From NCBI GenBank assembly GCA_029260755.1, contig JAJDCQ010000108.1, forward strand, positions 1 through 64,000: a stretch of DNA of 64,000 bases, in the 5' to 3' direction. The translations under genes and the position numbers were made by a program. The notes below the pieces were generated by a model. The model saw only the letters and a program-made list of their open reading frames with translations. It searched no databases and had not been told where the DNA came from. Numbering within the stretch: the stretch's first letter is position 1; the number at the start of each line of letters is the position of its first letter. Positions 32,624-41,627 of the stretch are shown piece by piece. The stretch is from Planctomycetota bacterium (GTDB lineage: Bacteria; Planctomycetota; J058; JAJDCQ01).

Positions 32624-34543
32624 CTACCCCCGAGCCGCCGCCCCCGTCACGAGCGAGCTCAACCCCGCCGGAGCCCCCGCCCGCCGATAGGTGCCGCTCT
32701 TCTTGGCGGCCTCGTCGGCGACCTCCGCCCGCTCCGACAGCGCGTCGACCTCCTCGAGCAGGCTCTCGACGCCGGCGACGGTCGCCTCGGCGGGGCCGAC
32801 GAGCGTCCGCTCGAGCGCCTCGTCGAGCGCCGCGGCGACCTCGCGCTCGAGGTTCGCGAGGGCGCGCTTCGCCCGACGGTTGACCGCCCGCTCGGCGACG
32901 ACGAAGCCGAGGATCAGGAACGCGGCGAGCCCGTAGAGCCCGTCGCTCGGGACGATCGGACCGTCCTCGAGGCGGAGCACCCGGAGCACCGGCGCGGCGA
33001 GGATCGAGAGGACCGCGACCCACGCGGGAATGTTGAGGAGGACGTTCAGCACGCGCATCGCGCCGCCGAACGCCGCCTCCTCGCAGACGCCGCGGGCGCG
33101 CCGCCCCGCCGTCCGGTGGACCTCGCGGACGAGCGCCTTCCCGGCGCCGGCGAGCGCGTGCTCGGGCTCGATCGCGGCCGACGCGGCCGTCGCATTCTCG
33201 TCGGCAAGCACCGTCGCGGCGGCGCGGGCCGCGAGCTTCTCGCGCAAGATCGTCTCGATCGGCTCGCGCGAGAGGCCCTCGCGTCCGGCCGTGTCGACGA
33301 AGCGCCGCACGATGTCGGTCAGGCGGCGGTCGAGCTCGACCGGGTCGAGGTCGCGCAGCCGCTCGACGACCGCGCGCGACAGCCCGTCGAGGGCGTCGGC
33401 GCCGATCCGCGGGTAGCCGGGTCGGAGGATCGCCTTCAGGCCGTAGACCACGGCGATGAACGCGCCGAAGATCGACGTGAACGAGGTCGCGAAGAGATAC
33501 GCGAGCCCGAGCCGGAAGCGCGGGTCGGCGTCGATCGCGCGGGCCGCCCGCCGCGAGAGGTCGACGACGAGGTCGCCGACGTCGGCCCGGAGCGCGTGCC
33601 GCCATCGCGCGATCCGCTCGGCGCCGTCCTCGGGCACCGCCCGCCGCACCCGCGCGACGAGGCGCTGGATCCGGTCGCGCTGGTTGCTCGTCTTGATCCG
33701 CCGGACGCGGGTCCGATCGAGCTCGCGCTCGAGGAACGAGACGAGCACGCCGAACTCGCCCGCCTCCTCGATCTCGTCGGCCGGGATCCCCTCGAGCCGA
33801 CCGGCGAGGGCGGCGCGCCCCGAGATGCGCACCGTCCGCGGCCGCTCGAAGCCCGCCTCGGCGAGCGTCTTCTCGAAGTCGCCCGCGACGAGGTCCGCGC
33901 CGCCGAGGTCGGCCTTGTTCACCACGAAGACGAACGAGAGCCCGCGCCGGTGGGCACGCAGCCGCTCGAAGAGCTCTCGGCTGAGGTATTTCTCGGCGGT
34001 CACGACGCAGAGGACGAGGTCGCTCACCGAGAGCGCCGCGTCGAGGAGGATCCGGTTCTCGAAGACGGTCGAGTCGAAGTCCGGCGCGTCGATGATGACC
34101 TTGTCGCGTAGCTCGGGGCGGCGGTGGCGCGCGAAGCTCGCCTGCTCCTCGAGGCCGCCGAGCTCCGCGCCCGTGCTCTCCTCGTGGACGTAGACGGTGA
34201 CGGCGCGGGTGGTCGGCCGGACCGGGCTCGCCGCCGCGATCTCCTCGCCGGCGAGCGCGTTCAGGAGCGTCGACTTGCCGACGCCGGTGCCGCCCAGCAG
34301 CAGGATCCGGAGCGGGCTCTCGATCGAGCTCTGGTGGCCGCGCGCCTGATCGCAGAGGGTGCGGATCGTCTCGGCGTCGCGCCCGACATCGCCGAGCACC
34401 TCGCACCGCTGCACGAGCCCTTCGACGTCGTCGATGAGGCCCGAGAGGCGGCTGCTCGCCCCCGGCGGCGCCGCCGCGGTCACGAGCGCACGCTGCGAGC
34501 CGCTGGTGACCCCGGGCGCTCCGCCCGTCGCCGCGCCGCTCAC
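32624..34543 (-). CDS. Dynamin-like GTPase B
   Basis: 639 aa from GTG at 34543, overlapping the stop of GTPase A (GTGA). The GTPase domain (about 50-260) has the P-loop LLLGGTGVGKSTLLNAL, the switch Thr in SPVRPTTRAVTV, DAPDFDST (G3) and VVNKADLGG (G4). The part behind it is long and helical with two hydrophobic regions, about 370-400 (AYLFATSFTSIFGAFIAVVY) and 510-580 (IPAWVAVLSILAAPVLRVL; GLYGLAAFLILGFVVAE), suggesting membrane insertion, as in bacterial dynamin-like proteins and mitofusin-like GTPases. The C-terminus is helical. Together with GTPase A it could form a hetero-oligomer that remodels or tethers membranes. Confidence 0.8.
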   Translation of the reverse strand: MSGAATGGAPGVTSGSQRALVTAAAPPGASSRLSGLIDDVEGLVQRCEVLGDVGRDAETIRTLCDQARGHQSSIESPLRILLLGGTGVGKSTLLNALAGEEIAAASPVRPTTRAVTVYVHEESTGAELGGLEEQASFARHRRPELRDKVIIDAPDFDSTVFENRILLDAALSVSDLVLCVVTAEKYLSRELFERLRAHRRGLSFVFVVNKADLGGADLVAGDFEKTLAEAGFERPRTVRISGRAALAGRLEGIPADEIEEAGEFGVLVSFLERELDRTRVRRIKTSNQRDRIQRLVARVRRAVPEDGAERIARWRHALRADVGDLVVDLSRRAARAIDADPRFRLGLAYLFATSFTSIFGAFIAVVYGLKAILRPGYPRIGADALDGLSRAVVERLRDLDPVELDRRLTDIVRRFVDTAGREGLSREPIETILREKLAARAAATVLADENATAASAAIEPEHALAGAGKALVREVHRTAGRRARGVCEEAAFGGAMRVLNVLLNIPAWVAVLSILAAPVLRVLRLEDGPIVPSDGLYGLAAFLILGFVVAERAVNRRAKRALANLEREVAAALDEALERTLVGPAEATVAGVESLLEEVDALSERAEVADEAAKKSGTYRRAGAPAGLSSLVTGAAARG

Positions 34544-36420
34544 GATCCCGCTCCCGCGAGCTCGCCGCCGGTCTCGAGGCGCTTCGCGACCGCGCGGAGG
34601 CGGTCGACGACATCGGCGGCGACCGCGCCGGGCAGCCGCGAGCGCACCGGCTCGATCAGGAGACGCTCGGACTCCTCGCCGATGAGCGCCGCGCGATCCC
34701 GGAAGTGCTCGCCGCGTCGACGCTGGAAGTAGACCCGATCGCCGAGCTTGTCGAAGAGGTTCTTCATGACCAGGTCGACCGCCGGCCCGGTCAGCGCGTC
34801 CCACGGGCCGAAGCCGCCGGTCGCCCACGCGGTGAGGACGGCCGGCCCGAGGCGAAGCGCGCCGCGGACCGCGCGGAGCACCTCGCGGCGTTCGGGGTGA
34901 TCGGCGAGCTTGCTCACCTGGCGCTGCGTCTCCTCGTTGATCCAGTCGTCGGCGAGCTGCTCGACGCGACGGAGGGCGGCGTCGGCCGCGGCCGCCTGGG
35001 CGGTCGCCTCCGGGGGACGCGCGCGCCACGCGTCGGCGACGACGCGGTAGTCCTCGGTCACCCGCCCGGGCGCGTCGGCGATCGCCCGCTCGGTCGCGGC
35101 GAACGCCTTCCGGATCTCCTCGCGCTCCTGCTCGCGGACCTTCCGCACCCGCCGCCCCCCGGGGCCCTCGGCGTCATCGAGCTCGGCGCCGCTGCCGGTG
35201 AGCTTCTGGAAACCGCGGAACAGGCCGCGGCCGAGCGCGCCGACCGCGTCGTAGGCGTCGTCGAGGATCGGGATCCGCAGCTCCTCGAGGACGCGACGCC
35301 AGATCTCGTCGACCTCGTTCATCGGGATCTCGTCGAGGGCGCGGCGGTAGTGCGCGACCGACAGCGCGCGCGCCTGACGGAGCGCCTCGCCGAAGAGCTC
35401 GATCTGCCGCGCCTCCTCCTCGACGCGGGTGACGATCGCGTCGAGCCCCGCGGCGAAGTTCTCGCTCGCGCCGGCGACGGCCCGCCGGCGCGTGTCGGCG
35501 TGGGCGTCGCGGTCGCACACGATGTCGGCGAGCGACGCGACGCTCCCGGCGAGGCGCGCCGGGTCGCTCGCCCCGGGGACGGCCGGGACCTCGACGACGA
35601 CGAGGGCGCCCGCCTCCGGCCCGCGGCCCGAGCCCGCGTCGATCGCCTCGTCGACGACGGTGCGCAGGTCGGCCCGGAGCGTCTCGGCCTCCGCCGGCGA
35701 GGTCTTGTTCAGGACGACGACGATGTCCTTGCGGAGGAGCGCGGCGGCGCGCAGCTTCTCCATGCACGCGTCGTCGTTGTACTTCTCGGGCGTCGTCACG
35801 AAGACGACGAGATCCGCGGCGAGGAGGAGGTCGTCGGCGACCCGGTGGTTCGCCTCGTAGTCGCTGTCGACGTCGGGGCTGTCGATCAGCGCGATCCCGC
35901 GGAGCCGGTCGTCGGCGTGGACGTGGCGGAAGGCGACCGCTCGATCGACGGCCCGGGTCGGCAACTCGGGGTCGGTCAACGCCTCGATCGCGTATCCCTC
36001 GATCGGGCGCGCGGCCTGCAACGCCGCGCGATCCGCCTCGTGCACCAGGATCGCCGGCCACTTCGTCCCGCGGGCGAGCGGCGAGCTCTTGCTGACCGCC
36101 TGGCCGAGGAGCGCGTTCACGACCGCGCTCTTGCCGACGTTCGTCCCGCCGGTGACGACGGCCAGGATCGGCGCCTCCGGGGCGAGGCGCTGCCGCCGCG
36201 CCTCGTAGGCCACCTTGAGCCGCAACAGCCGGCGACAGAGGTCGAGACGCTGGCTCCAGGAGTCCTCGTCCGGCCCCGCGGGCAGGAGGCGAAGCTCCTC
36301 GAGGTCGGCGATCACATCGGCGACCGCCCCATCCTCGGCCTTCGACGGCGACGGCGACGGTCGCGTCGCCGCGGCGGGCGGCGCGGCCGCCGGTGGAGCG
36401 GCGTCGGCATCGGCGCTCAT
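34540..36420 (-). CDS. Dynamin-like GTPase A
   Basis: 626 aa. An Ala/Pro-rich start is followed by a helix and the GTPase domain (about 80-290): VVTGGTNVGKSAVVNALLGQ (P-loop), SPLARGTKWPAIL (switch I with Thr), LIDSPDVDSDYE (G3) and VVVLNKTSPAEAE (G4, NKTS instead of NKxD). EKYNDDACMEKLRAAALLRK lies between them. The rest (290-626) is helical with no strong membrane segment, unlike GTPase B. Its start overlaps the stop of the HEAT protein gene (ATGA) and its stop overlaps the start of GTPase B. An unlike, adjacent GTPase pair is a known arrangement for bacterial dynamins. Confidence 0.8.
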   Translation of the reverse strand: MSADADAAPPAAAPPAAATRPSPSPSKAEDGAVADVIADLEELRLLPAGPDEDSWSQRLDLCRRLLRLKVAYEARRQRLAPEAPILAVVTGGTNVGKSAVVNALLGQAVSKSSPLARGTKWPAILVHEADRAALQAARPIEGYAIEALTDPELPTRAVDRAVAFRHVHADDRLRGIALIDSPDVDSDYEANHRVADDLLLAADLVVFVTTPEKYNDDACMEKLRAAALLRKDIVVVLNKTSPAEAETLRADLRTVVDEAIDAGSGRGPEAGALVVVEVPAVPGASDPARLAGSVASLADIVCDRDAHADTRRRAVAGASENFAAGLDAIVTRVEEEARQIELFGEALRQARALSVAHYRRALDEIPMNEVDEIWRRVLEELRIPILDDAYDAVGALGRGLFRGFQKLTGSGAELDDAEGPGGRRVRKVREQEREEIRKAFAATERAIADAPGRVTEDYRVVADAWRARPPEATAQAAAADAALRRVEQLADDWINEETQRQVSKLADHPERREVLRAVRGALRLGPAVLTAWATGGFGPWDALTGPAVDLVMKNLFDKLGDRVYFQRRRGEHFRDRAALIGEESERLLIEPVRSRLPGAVAADVVDRLRAVAKRLETGGELAGAGS

Positions 36421-37325
36421 CGCCGGCCTCCCGCCTCGGCGGCGGCCCGCGCGGCGGCGAGCTGCTCGAGGACGTCGGCGGTGTAGGTGAGCTCCTGGCG
36501 CGTCTGCGCGTGCACCGTGCGCGCGGCGGCGGCGCGGACGGCGGCGACCCCGTCGGTGTCGCCGAGGGCGGCGAGCGCGTTCGCCGCCGTCACGAGCAGC
36601 TCGGGCTCGCTCGCCTCGCCGAGCGCGCGACGGGCGAGGTCGCGCACGCCGTCATCGGGGAACGACGCGTAGAGCGAGTAGAGCGCCGCCGCCCGGACGT
36701 GGGCGTCTCCGCTCCGCCCGTAGACGCCCGCGAGGACGTCCCGCGCCTCCGGGATCCCGTCGAGGGCGAGCTCGGCGAGCGCGTAGAGCACCTCGAGCCT
36801 CGCCTGCTCGTCGTCGGCCGCGCGGAGGCGATCCAGCAGCGCCCGGGCGCTCTGCGGCGTGCCGGCCCGAGCGAGGGCGGCGAGCTCGGCGCTCGCCGCG
36901 GCCTCGGCCGGCGTCGGCGTCGCCGGGTCGCTCTCTCCGAACGCGGGGCCGGTCGCCGTGACGTCGATCCCGTCGTCCGCCGTCGCCGTCGCGCCGCCCG
37001 GGGCGCCGCGCGGTCCCGCGGCCCCGGTCACCGGCGCCGGCGGAAGCGCCGGACCGCCGCCGAGCCGTCGGACCTCCTGGCGAAGGCTGGCGACCTCGGC
37101 CGACAGCCGGGCGATCGCGCGGGCGGTCCGCTCGGCGTACTCGTCGGAGATCGGCGCGTTCGTCTCGGCCGGCCCGCCCGATGACCCGCCGGACGGCGAC
37201 CCTCCCGCCGAAACGCGTTCGCCCCCGCCCGTCCCGAGCAGGAACACGGCGAGGGCGAAGGCGAGCCCGACGACGAAGGCGCCCGCGAGGGCGCCCAGGG
37301 CGAACGATCGGGAGTCGGAGCCCAT
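36417..37325 (-). CDS. Membrane-anchored HEAT-repeat protein
   Basis: 302 aa. A single N-terminal membrane segment (about 10-31, GALAGAFVVGLAFALAVFLL) without a Cys is followed by a Gly/Ser linker, a short coiled coil (about 65-92, RAIARLSAEVASLRQEVRRL), a second linker and some five HEAT-like units (about 145-300: QARLEVLYALAELALDGIPE; HVRAAALYSLYASFPDDGVR). It may be a membrane scaffold for the two GTPases encoded next; the 4-bp overlap supports coupled expression, the role is inference. It starts 3 bp after the citrate synthase stop. Confidence 0.7.
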   Translation of the reverse strand: MGSDSRSFALGALAGAFVVGLAFALAVFLLGTGGGERVSAGGSPSGGSSGGPAETNAPISDEYAERTARAIARLSAEVASLRQEVRRLGGGPALPPAPVTGAAGPRGAPGGATATADDGIDVTATGPAFGESDPATPTPAEAAASAELAALARAGTPQSARALLDRLRAADDEQARLEVLYALAELALDGIPEARDVLAGVYGRSGDAHVRAAALYSLYASFPDDGVRDLARRALGEASEPELLVTAANALAALGDTDGVAAVRAAAARTVHAQTRQELTYTADVLEQLAAARAAAEAGGRR

Positions 37326-37328
37326 CGG

Positions 37329-38531
37329 CTACCGCAACGCGCGGCTCTCGTACCGCCCGCTCGGCCCGCGCGCCGGCTGATCCTCGGCGATGAAGCGCGG
37401 CCGGTAGATCGGCACGCCCTTGCCGCCGCGCATGACGTAGCGCTCGTCGATGATCTGCGCCGTGATGCCGACGACGCGCGACCACCCGAAGAGCACCGTG
37501 TAGTACTCGGGCTCGAGCAGCCCGGCGGCCATGAGGATCGACCCCGTCGACGCGTCGACGTTCGGATAGGGGTTCTTGATCTTCGGGTGCTGCTTGAGCA
37601 CCTCGGGGACCACCTTGCGCAGGGTCTTGCAGATCCGGAAGAGCTTGTCGTCGGGGCAGGTCGCCTCGCCGAGCTCGAAGAGCACCTTCGAGCGCGGATC
37701 CTCGGCGCGGAGCACCGCGTGCCCGTAGCCGGGGACGACCTTGCCGACGGCGAGACGCTGCTGGATGTTCTTGCGAACCTCGTCCTCGTCGTCGCTGTCG
37801 AGGGTGCGCACGAACGCGAGCGCCTCCTGGTTGGCGCGACCGTGGAGCGGCCCGGCGAGCGCCGCCATGGCGGACTGCATCGCCAGGTAGATGTCGGCGA
37901 GCCCGCTGGCGACCGCCTTCCCGACGAACGTCGAGAGGTTCCCGCCGCCGTGGTCCATGTGGAGGATGAAGAACTCGCGCAGCACCCGCTCGATGTGCTC
38001 GCTCGCGTTCGGATTGCCCAGCATGTGGATGAAGTTGCCGACGATCCCGCGCTCGGGCTCGCTCGGGATCGGTTCGCCCCACCCGCTCCGGATCCGGAAG
38101 ATCGCGGCGATCACCTCGGAGGTCCGGGCGATCAGGTTGAGGCCGTCCTCGCGGAAATCCTCGGTCGCCTGGTTGTTCGCCCAGTGACCGAGGTACCCGA
38201 TCGCGCTGATGAACCAGTCCATCGGATGGGATTGCTTGGGGAGCAGCTTGATCGCCGCGATGACGTCCTCGGGCACCTTCGAGCGCCGGGCGAGCTCGCC
38301 TCGGAACGCCTTCTCCTCCTCCTCGGTCGGGAACTGCTTGTTGAGGAGGAGGTAGACGATCCGCTCGGCCGGGAGGTGGTTGAGCTGGTCGATCGGGTAG
38401 CCGACGTAGTGGACGCCCGCCTCGGCGTCGACGAAGCTCGTCCGGACGGTGCCGACCGGGAAGCCGCGCAGGCCAGTGTTGAGGTTCTTCTCGTGGACTT
38501 CGAAGAGGGGCTTCTCGCTCGCCTCGGTCAA
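37329..38531 (-). CDS. gltA: Citrate synthase (Si type, eukaryote-like)
   Basis: 400 aa. Condenses acetyl-CoA and oxaloacetate to citrate at the entry of the TCA cycle. Catalytic residues are placed as His in GPLHGRANQEAL, His in VPGYGHAVLRAEDPRSKVLF and Asp in YPNVDASTGSILMAAGL. These signatures are nearer to the mitochondrial-type enzyme than to E. coli GltA. The start is TTG at 38531: no ATG or GTG suits the family length, and AAAGGAGG lies at ideal distance. It leads a minus-strand run with the HEAT protein and the two dynamin-like GTPases. Confidence 0.93.
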   Translation of the reverse strand: MTEASEKPLFEVHEKNLNTGLRGFPVGTVRTSFVDAEAGVHYVGYPIDQLNHLPAERIVYLLLNKQFPTEEEEKAFRGELARRSKVPEDVIAAIKLLPKQSHPMDWFISAIGYLGHWANNQATEDFREDGLNLIARTSEVIAAIFRIRSGWGEPIPSEPERGIVGNFIHMLGNPNASEHIERVLREFFILHMDHGGGNLSTFVGKAVASGLADIYLAMQSAMAALAGPLHGRANQEALAFVRTLDSDDEDEVRKNIQQRLAVGKVVPGYGHAVLRAEDPRSKVLFELGEATCPDDKLFRICKTLRKVVPEVLKQHPKIKNPYPNVDASTGSILMAAGLLEPEYYTVLFGWSRVVGITAQIIDERYVMRGGKGVPIYRPRFIAEDQPARGPSGRYESRALR

Positions 38532-38684
38532 GGCGCGTCCTCCTTTGGGTAGTTCTGCGATGCGTCGCTCCGCGGACTGAACGGGCAGGGCGACCGTCTC
38601 CGGGGGCGCGTCCCGTGTTCCGCGAGGCGGCAGTCGGCCTCGACGACGCGACGCCAGCCGGCGGAAGGGTTTGGACGCGCGTCC

Positions 38685-38713
38685 ACTATATCCGTCCGCG
38701 CCGTGGACGACAA
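38685..38713 (-). promoter_or_regulatory. Predicted sigma70 promoter of gltA operon
   Basis: Minus strand TTGTCG (38713-38708), exactly 17 bp, TATAGT (38690-38685). Predicted transcription starts near 38678, about 150 nt before the TTG start of gltA. Confidence 0.55.
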
Positions 38714-38786
38714 AGGACTTTGGCTCGGCCGCGGCCCGACCCGTGTTCGTCCAAGTTTCGGGCGCCGAGGGCGTTCGCTCGGATCG

Positions 38787-38815
38787 TTGCGCGGAGTTGC
38801 AGCAGACATTAGAAT
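38787..38815 (+). promoter_or_regulatory. Predicted sigma70 promoter of the STAS/winged-helix gene
   Basis: TTGCGC (38787-38792), 17 bp, TAGAAT (38810-38815), about 90 bp before the ATG at 38908. It diverges from the gltA promoter. Confidence 0.5.
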
Positions 38816-38907
38816 TGCCGGTTACGGCAGATAGGCCGATCGGCCGGCCGCGGCGGGGAACACCTCGATCCGTGCCGGCATCCATTGGTAGTCCAGGGAC
38901 CCCGTCA

Positions 38908-41394
38908 ATGCCGGTCGCCGTCAGCCACGACAGTGGCGTCGCGATCCTCGAGTGGACCCAGCGAGACGTCGGCGCGCTGGCGGGCGAGCTCCGGAAGGTG
39001 CTCGACGGGGGGGATCTGTGTGTCCTGCTCGACATGTCCCGGGTCGAGTACCTCAAGGGCGACGGGTTCGAGACGCTCACCGAGGTCCTCTCGCTCTGTG
39101 AGCGCGCCGGCGGCGTCGTCGGCATGTTCGACGTCAACAAGTCCGTCTCGATCCTGATCGACCAGCTCGGGCTCGGAACCGAGTTCCCGCCGGTGCTCGG
39201 GAAGCGAGCCGACGCGCTCGAGCGGATCCGCGAGATGAAGGAGGAGGTCGAGGCGAGCGCCAAGGCGCAGAGCCTCGACATCGCGTTCGAGAACGACTCC
39301 GGCGACGGCGCCGATCCGGGCGCGCGACACGCCGCGAAGGTCACCGACCCCGAGAAGCGCACCTTCGAGATCGAGCTCGACCTCGAGGACGATGCCGCCG
39401 CCGCGGCCGCCTCCGAGGCCGCCGGAAACAACGGCGACGGCACCGACGCGCTCGCGATCGACTTCGAGGGCGCCGACTACGGCCCGACGATGGGCGGCCG
39501 CTCCGCGGGGGACGCGAACCGGCCATCCTCGGACGACGAGGCGGACGCGGTCGTGCTCGCGGAGGAGTCCGACGGCAGTCGCATCTCCGACGAGCTCGAG
39601 GACTCGCTCGCCGTCGCCTTCGACGACGCCGCTTACAGCTATCGCGCGGACGAGGTCGAGGAGGAGTCGGACGAGGACATCGACCTCGACATGGACGAGC
39701 TCCTCCCCGTGGAAGGACACGCGGCCGCGAGCGCGCCCACCCCGGCTGCCCCGGCACCGAGCGCGATCAACCTGGTCGACACGCGACCGATGGCCACGGT
39801 GCCGGCGGCCGCCGTCCCCGACGACGAGCGGGACGAGGTCATCGACCTCGACGACGTCGAGCCCTCGCCGACGCCGACCGCTCCGACGCCGCCCGTCCCT
39901 CCGACGCGCTCGTTCACCGGACAGGAGCTCGAGGACACCCTCGCCGTCGATTTCGACGATCACCGGACCGCCAGCGCCGCCGCGGCCGCCGCGGCCGAGG
40001 AGTCGGTCGCCGCCGCTGCGGCTGCCGCGGCCGCCGAGCCGGATGACGGCTTCGCCGCGGTCGAGAGCCTCGACGGCCTCCAGGCGCCGCCCGTTCCGGC
40101 CGAGGCCGCCCCGGTCGGCCCGTCCGACTGGTCCGCGCAGACGAAGGAGGACGCCCTCGGCGTCGACTGGGACGACGCGGCCGGCGCGCGGGCGGACGCC
40201 CACGGGCCACGTCGTCCCGAGGACGTGCGGGTCCCGGGCGCGAGCGAGGTCGACCTCGCCGCGGCGGCGCGTCAGGCGCAGGGGGTGACCCAGGCCGACG
40301 ACGAGCTCTTCGACGGAGACCGCCCGACGCAGAAGTACGACCCGCTCGACACGTCGATCTCGCCGCCCGCGGACGTCTCGAACGTCGCGCTCGAGGAGAC
40401 GCAGCGGATCCCGGCGGCGCCCATGGCGCCCGCGAAGGCGAAGCCCGGCAACATCGACAACATGGCGGCGACGCAGGTCATCAGGTCGGCCGACCTCGAC
40501 ACGCCTCCCGAGGACGACGGCAACTTCCGCAAGACCGAGGTCCTCGCGGCCGTCGACCCGACCACGCTCGGACCGATGCCTCCCGCGGCGAAGCCATCCG
40601 CCCCGAGCGGTCCGGCCGTGACGAAGAAGCTCCTGCCGTGGCCGGCGAAGCCGGCCAAGCCGGCCACGCGGCAGCCGTCGCCGCCGCCGCCGCGCCGTCC
40701 GACGCCGACCAAGCCAATGGCGAAGCCGGCCGCTCCCGCCGCGGGAACCGTCGGAGCTCCCGATCAGTTCTCCGAAGAGGACACCGTCATCATCGATGCG
40801 GACGAGGCGAAGACGGCCGAGGCCGTCCTCACCTCGCCGACGCCGCCGGCCGCGCCCGCGCCCGCACCCGCGCCGGTCGGCGAGGGCGTGACCGACCTCG
40901 GGGACAACCCCTACGCCCAGATGGACGAGGAGGAGTCGCTGATCATGCAGTCCGACCAGCTCCTCGCCGAGGTCCTCCGGGCCGTCGACGACTCGGGCAG
41001 CCCCGCGACCGACGCCGCGGATGAGGTCGCGCTCGACGCCGGGGCGGTCGAGTCGGCGACCGCGTTCTTCGGTCGGCTCGGGATCCGCCACGATGCACAG
41101 CTTCGTATCTTGGAGTATTTGCTGAAGTTGCTTCCTCGAGTGAACGTTCACACCGTTCGCGACGTGGAACTCGGTACGGGTCTCGGTACCGGAACGGCGA
41201 AATCGTCGCTGGACCAGCTCGGTGCCGCCGGTCTGCTCCAGAAGCAGAGCGCGCACACCATGTTCCAGCGGGACACCTACCGTTTCGAGCCGGACCAGGC
41301 GCTCGTCGCCGAAGCCGAACAGGCGATGGAGCTCTACCGAAGTCCTCAAGGAAACGAGCAGATTCAGAAGTGGCTCGCGAGCAGAGGTGGCTGA
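38908..41394 (+). CDS. STAS domain, long acidic disordered region, C-terminal winged helix
   Basis: 828 aa from ATG at 38908. Residues 1-100 look like a STAS/anti-anti-sigma domain (DLCVLLDMSRVEYLKGDGFE; GGVVGMFDVNKSVSILIDQL), though the usual phospho-Ser position is not clear. Residues 100-710 are acidic and disordered. They hold five spaced copies of a motif like ELEDTLAVDFDD (also ELEDSLAVAFDD, KEDALGVDWDD, TDALAIDFEG, SLDIAFEN). They also hold five threonine motifs (ETQRIP, PTQKY, ATQVI, KTEVL, DTVII), of which ETQRIP, ATQVI, KTEVL and DTVII fit the TxxI/L pattern bound by FHA domains once phosphorylated. The C-terminus (about 720-828) has LRILEYLLKLLPRVNVHTVR and TGTAKSSLDQLGAAGLLQKQ, a winged-helix pattern. 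It may be a phosphorylation-controlled hub or regulator; I recognise no described family. Confidence 0.75.
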   Translation: MPVAVSHDSGVAILEWTQRDVGALAGELRKVLDGGDLCVLLDMSRVEYLKGDGFETLTEVLSLCERAGGVVGMFDVNKSVSILIDQLGLGTEFPPVLGKRADALERIREMKEEVEASAKAQSLDIAFENDSGDGADPGARHAAKVTDPEKRTFEIELDLEDDAAAAAASEAAGNNGDGTDALAIDFEGADYGPTMGGRSAGDANRPSSDDEADAVVLAEESDGSRISDELEDSLAVAFDDAAYSYRADEVEEESDEDIDLDMDELLPVEGHAAASAPTPAAPAPSAINLVDTRPMATVPAAAVPDDERDEVIDLDDVEPSPTPTAPTPPVPPTRSFTGQELEDTLAVDFDDHRTASAAAAAAAEESVAAAAAAAAAEPDDGFAAVESLDGLQAPPVPAEAAPVGPSDWSAQTKEDALGVDWDDAAGARADAHGPRRPEDVRVPGASEVDLAAAARQAQGVTQADDELFDGDRPTQKYDPLDTSISPPADVSNVALEETQRIPAAPMAPAKAKPGNIDNMAATQVIRSADLDTPPEDDGNFRKTEVLAAVDPTTLGPMPPAAKPSAPSGPAVTKKLLPWPAKPAKPATRQPSPPPPRRPTPTKPMAKPAAPAAGTVGAPDQFSEEDTVIIDADEAKTAEAVLTSPTPPAAPAPAPAPVGEGVTDLGDNPYAQMDEEESLIMQSDQLLAEVLRAVDDSGSPATDAADEVALDAGAVESATAFFGRLGIRHDAQLRILEYLLKLLPRVNVHTVRDVELGTGLGTGTAKSSLDQLGAAGLLQKQSAHTMFQRDTYRFEPDQALVAEAEQAMELYRSPQGNEQIQKWLASRGG

Positions 41395-41479
41395 CCAGCG
41401 TCGCGCGGAGATCCTTGATCTCCGTGGGATGGTGTGGTAAGCCTTCCGTTCGCCTCGCGAGTTCGGGGGTGCCGAACAT

Positions 41480-41496
41480 CTTCGGAAATTCCGAAG
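41480..41496. promoter_or_regulatory. Perfect 17-bp palindrome upstream of secretin 1
   Basis: CTTCGGAAATTCCGAAG is symmetric about its central A. It lies about 130 bp before the secretin start and just upstream of a weak promoter candidate (ATGACA 41507-41512). Candidate operator; otherwise the 41395-41627 gap shows no gene. Confidence 0.4.
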
Positions 41497-41627
41497 TGAC
41501 GGCAGCATGACAGACTGATGACAACCGGCCTTTAGCCTCTGGAAGTGCTCGGACCAGGGGCGTCCGGCCGACCGTTCACCCGACCGCAGCGAGCCTTCGC
41601 CAGCTCCTAGCGGATCAGGAGGGGAAC

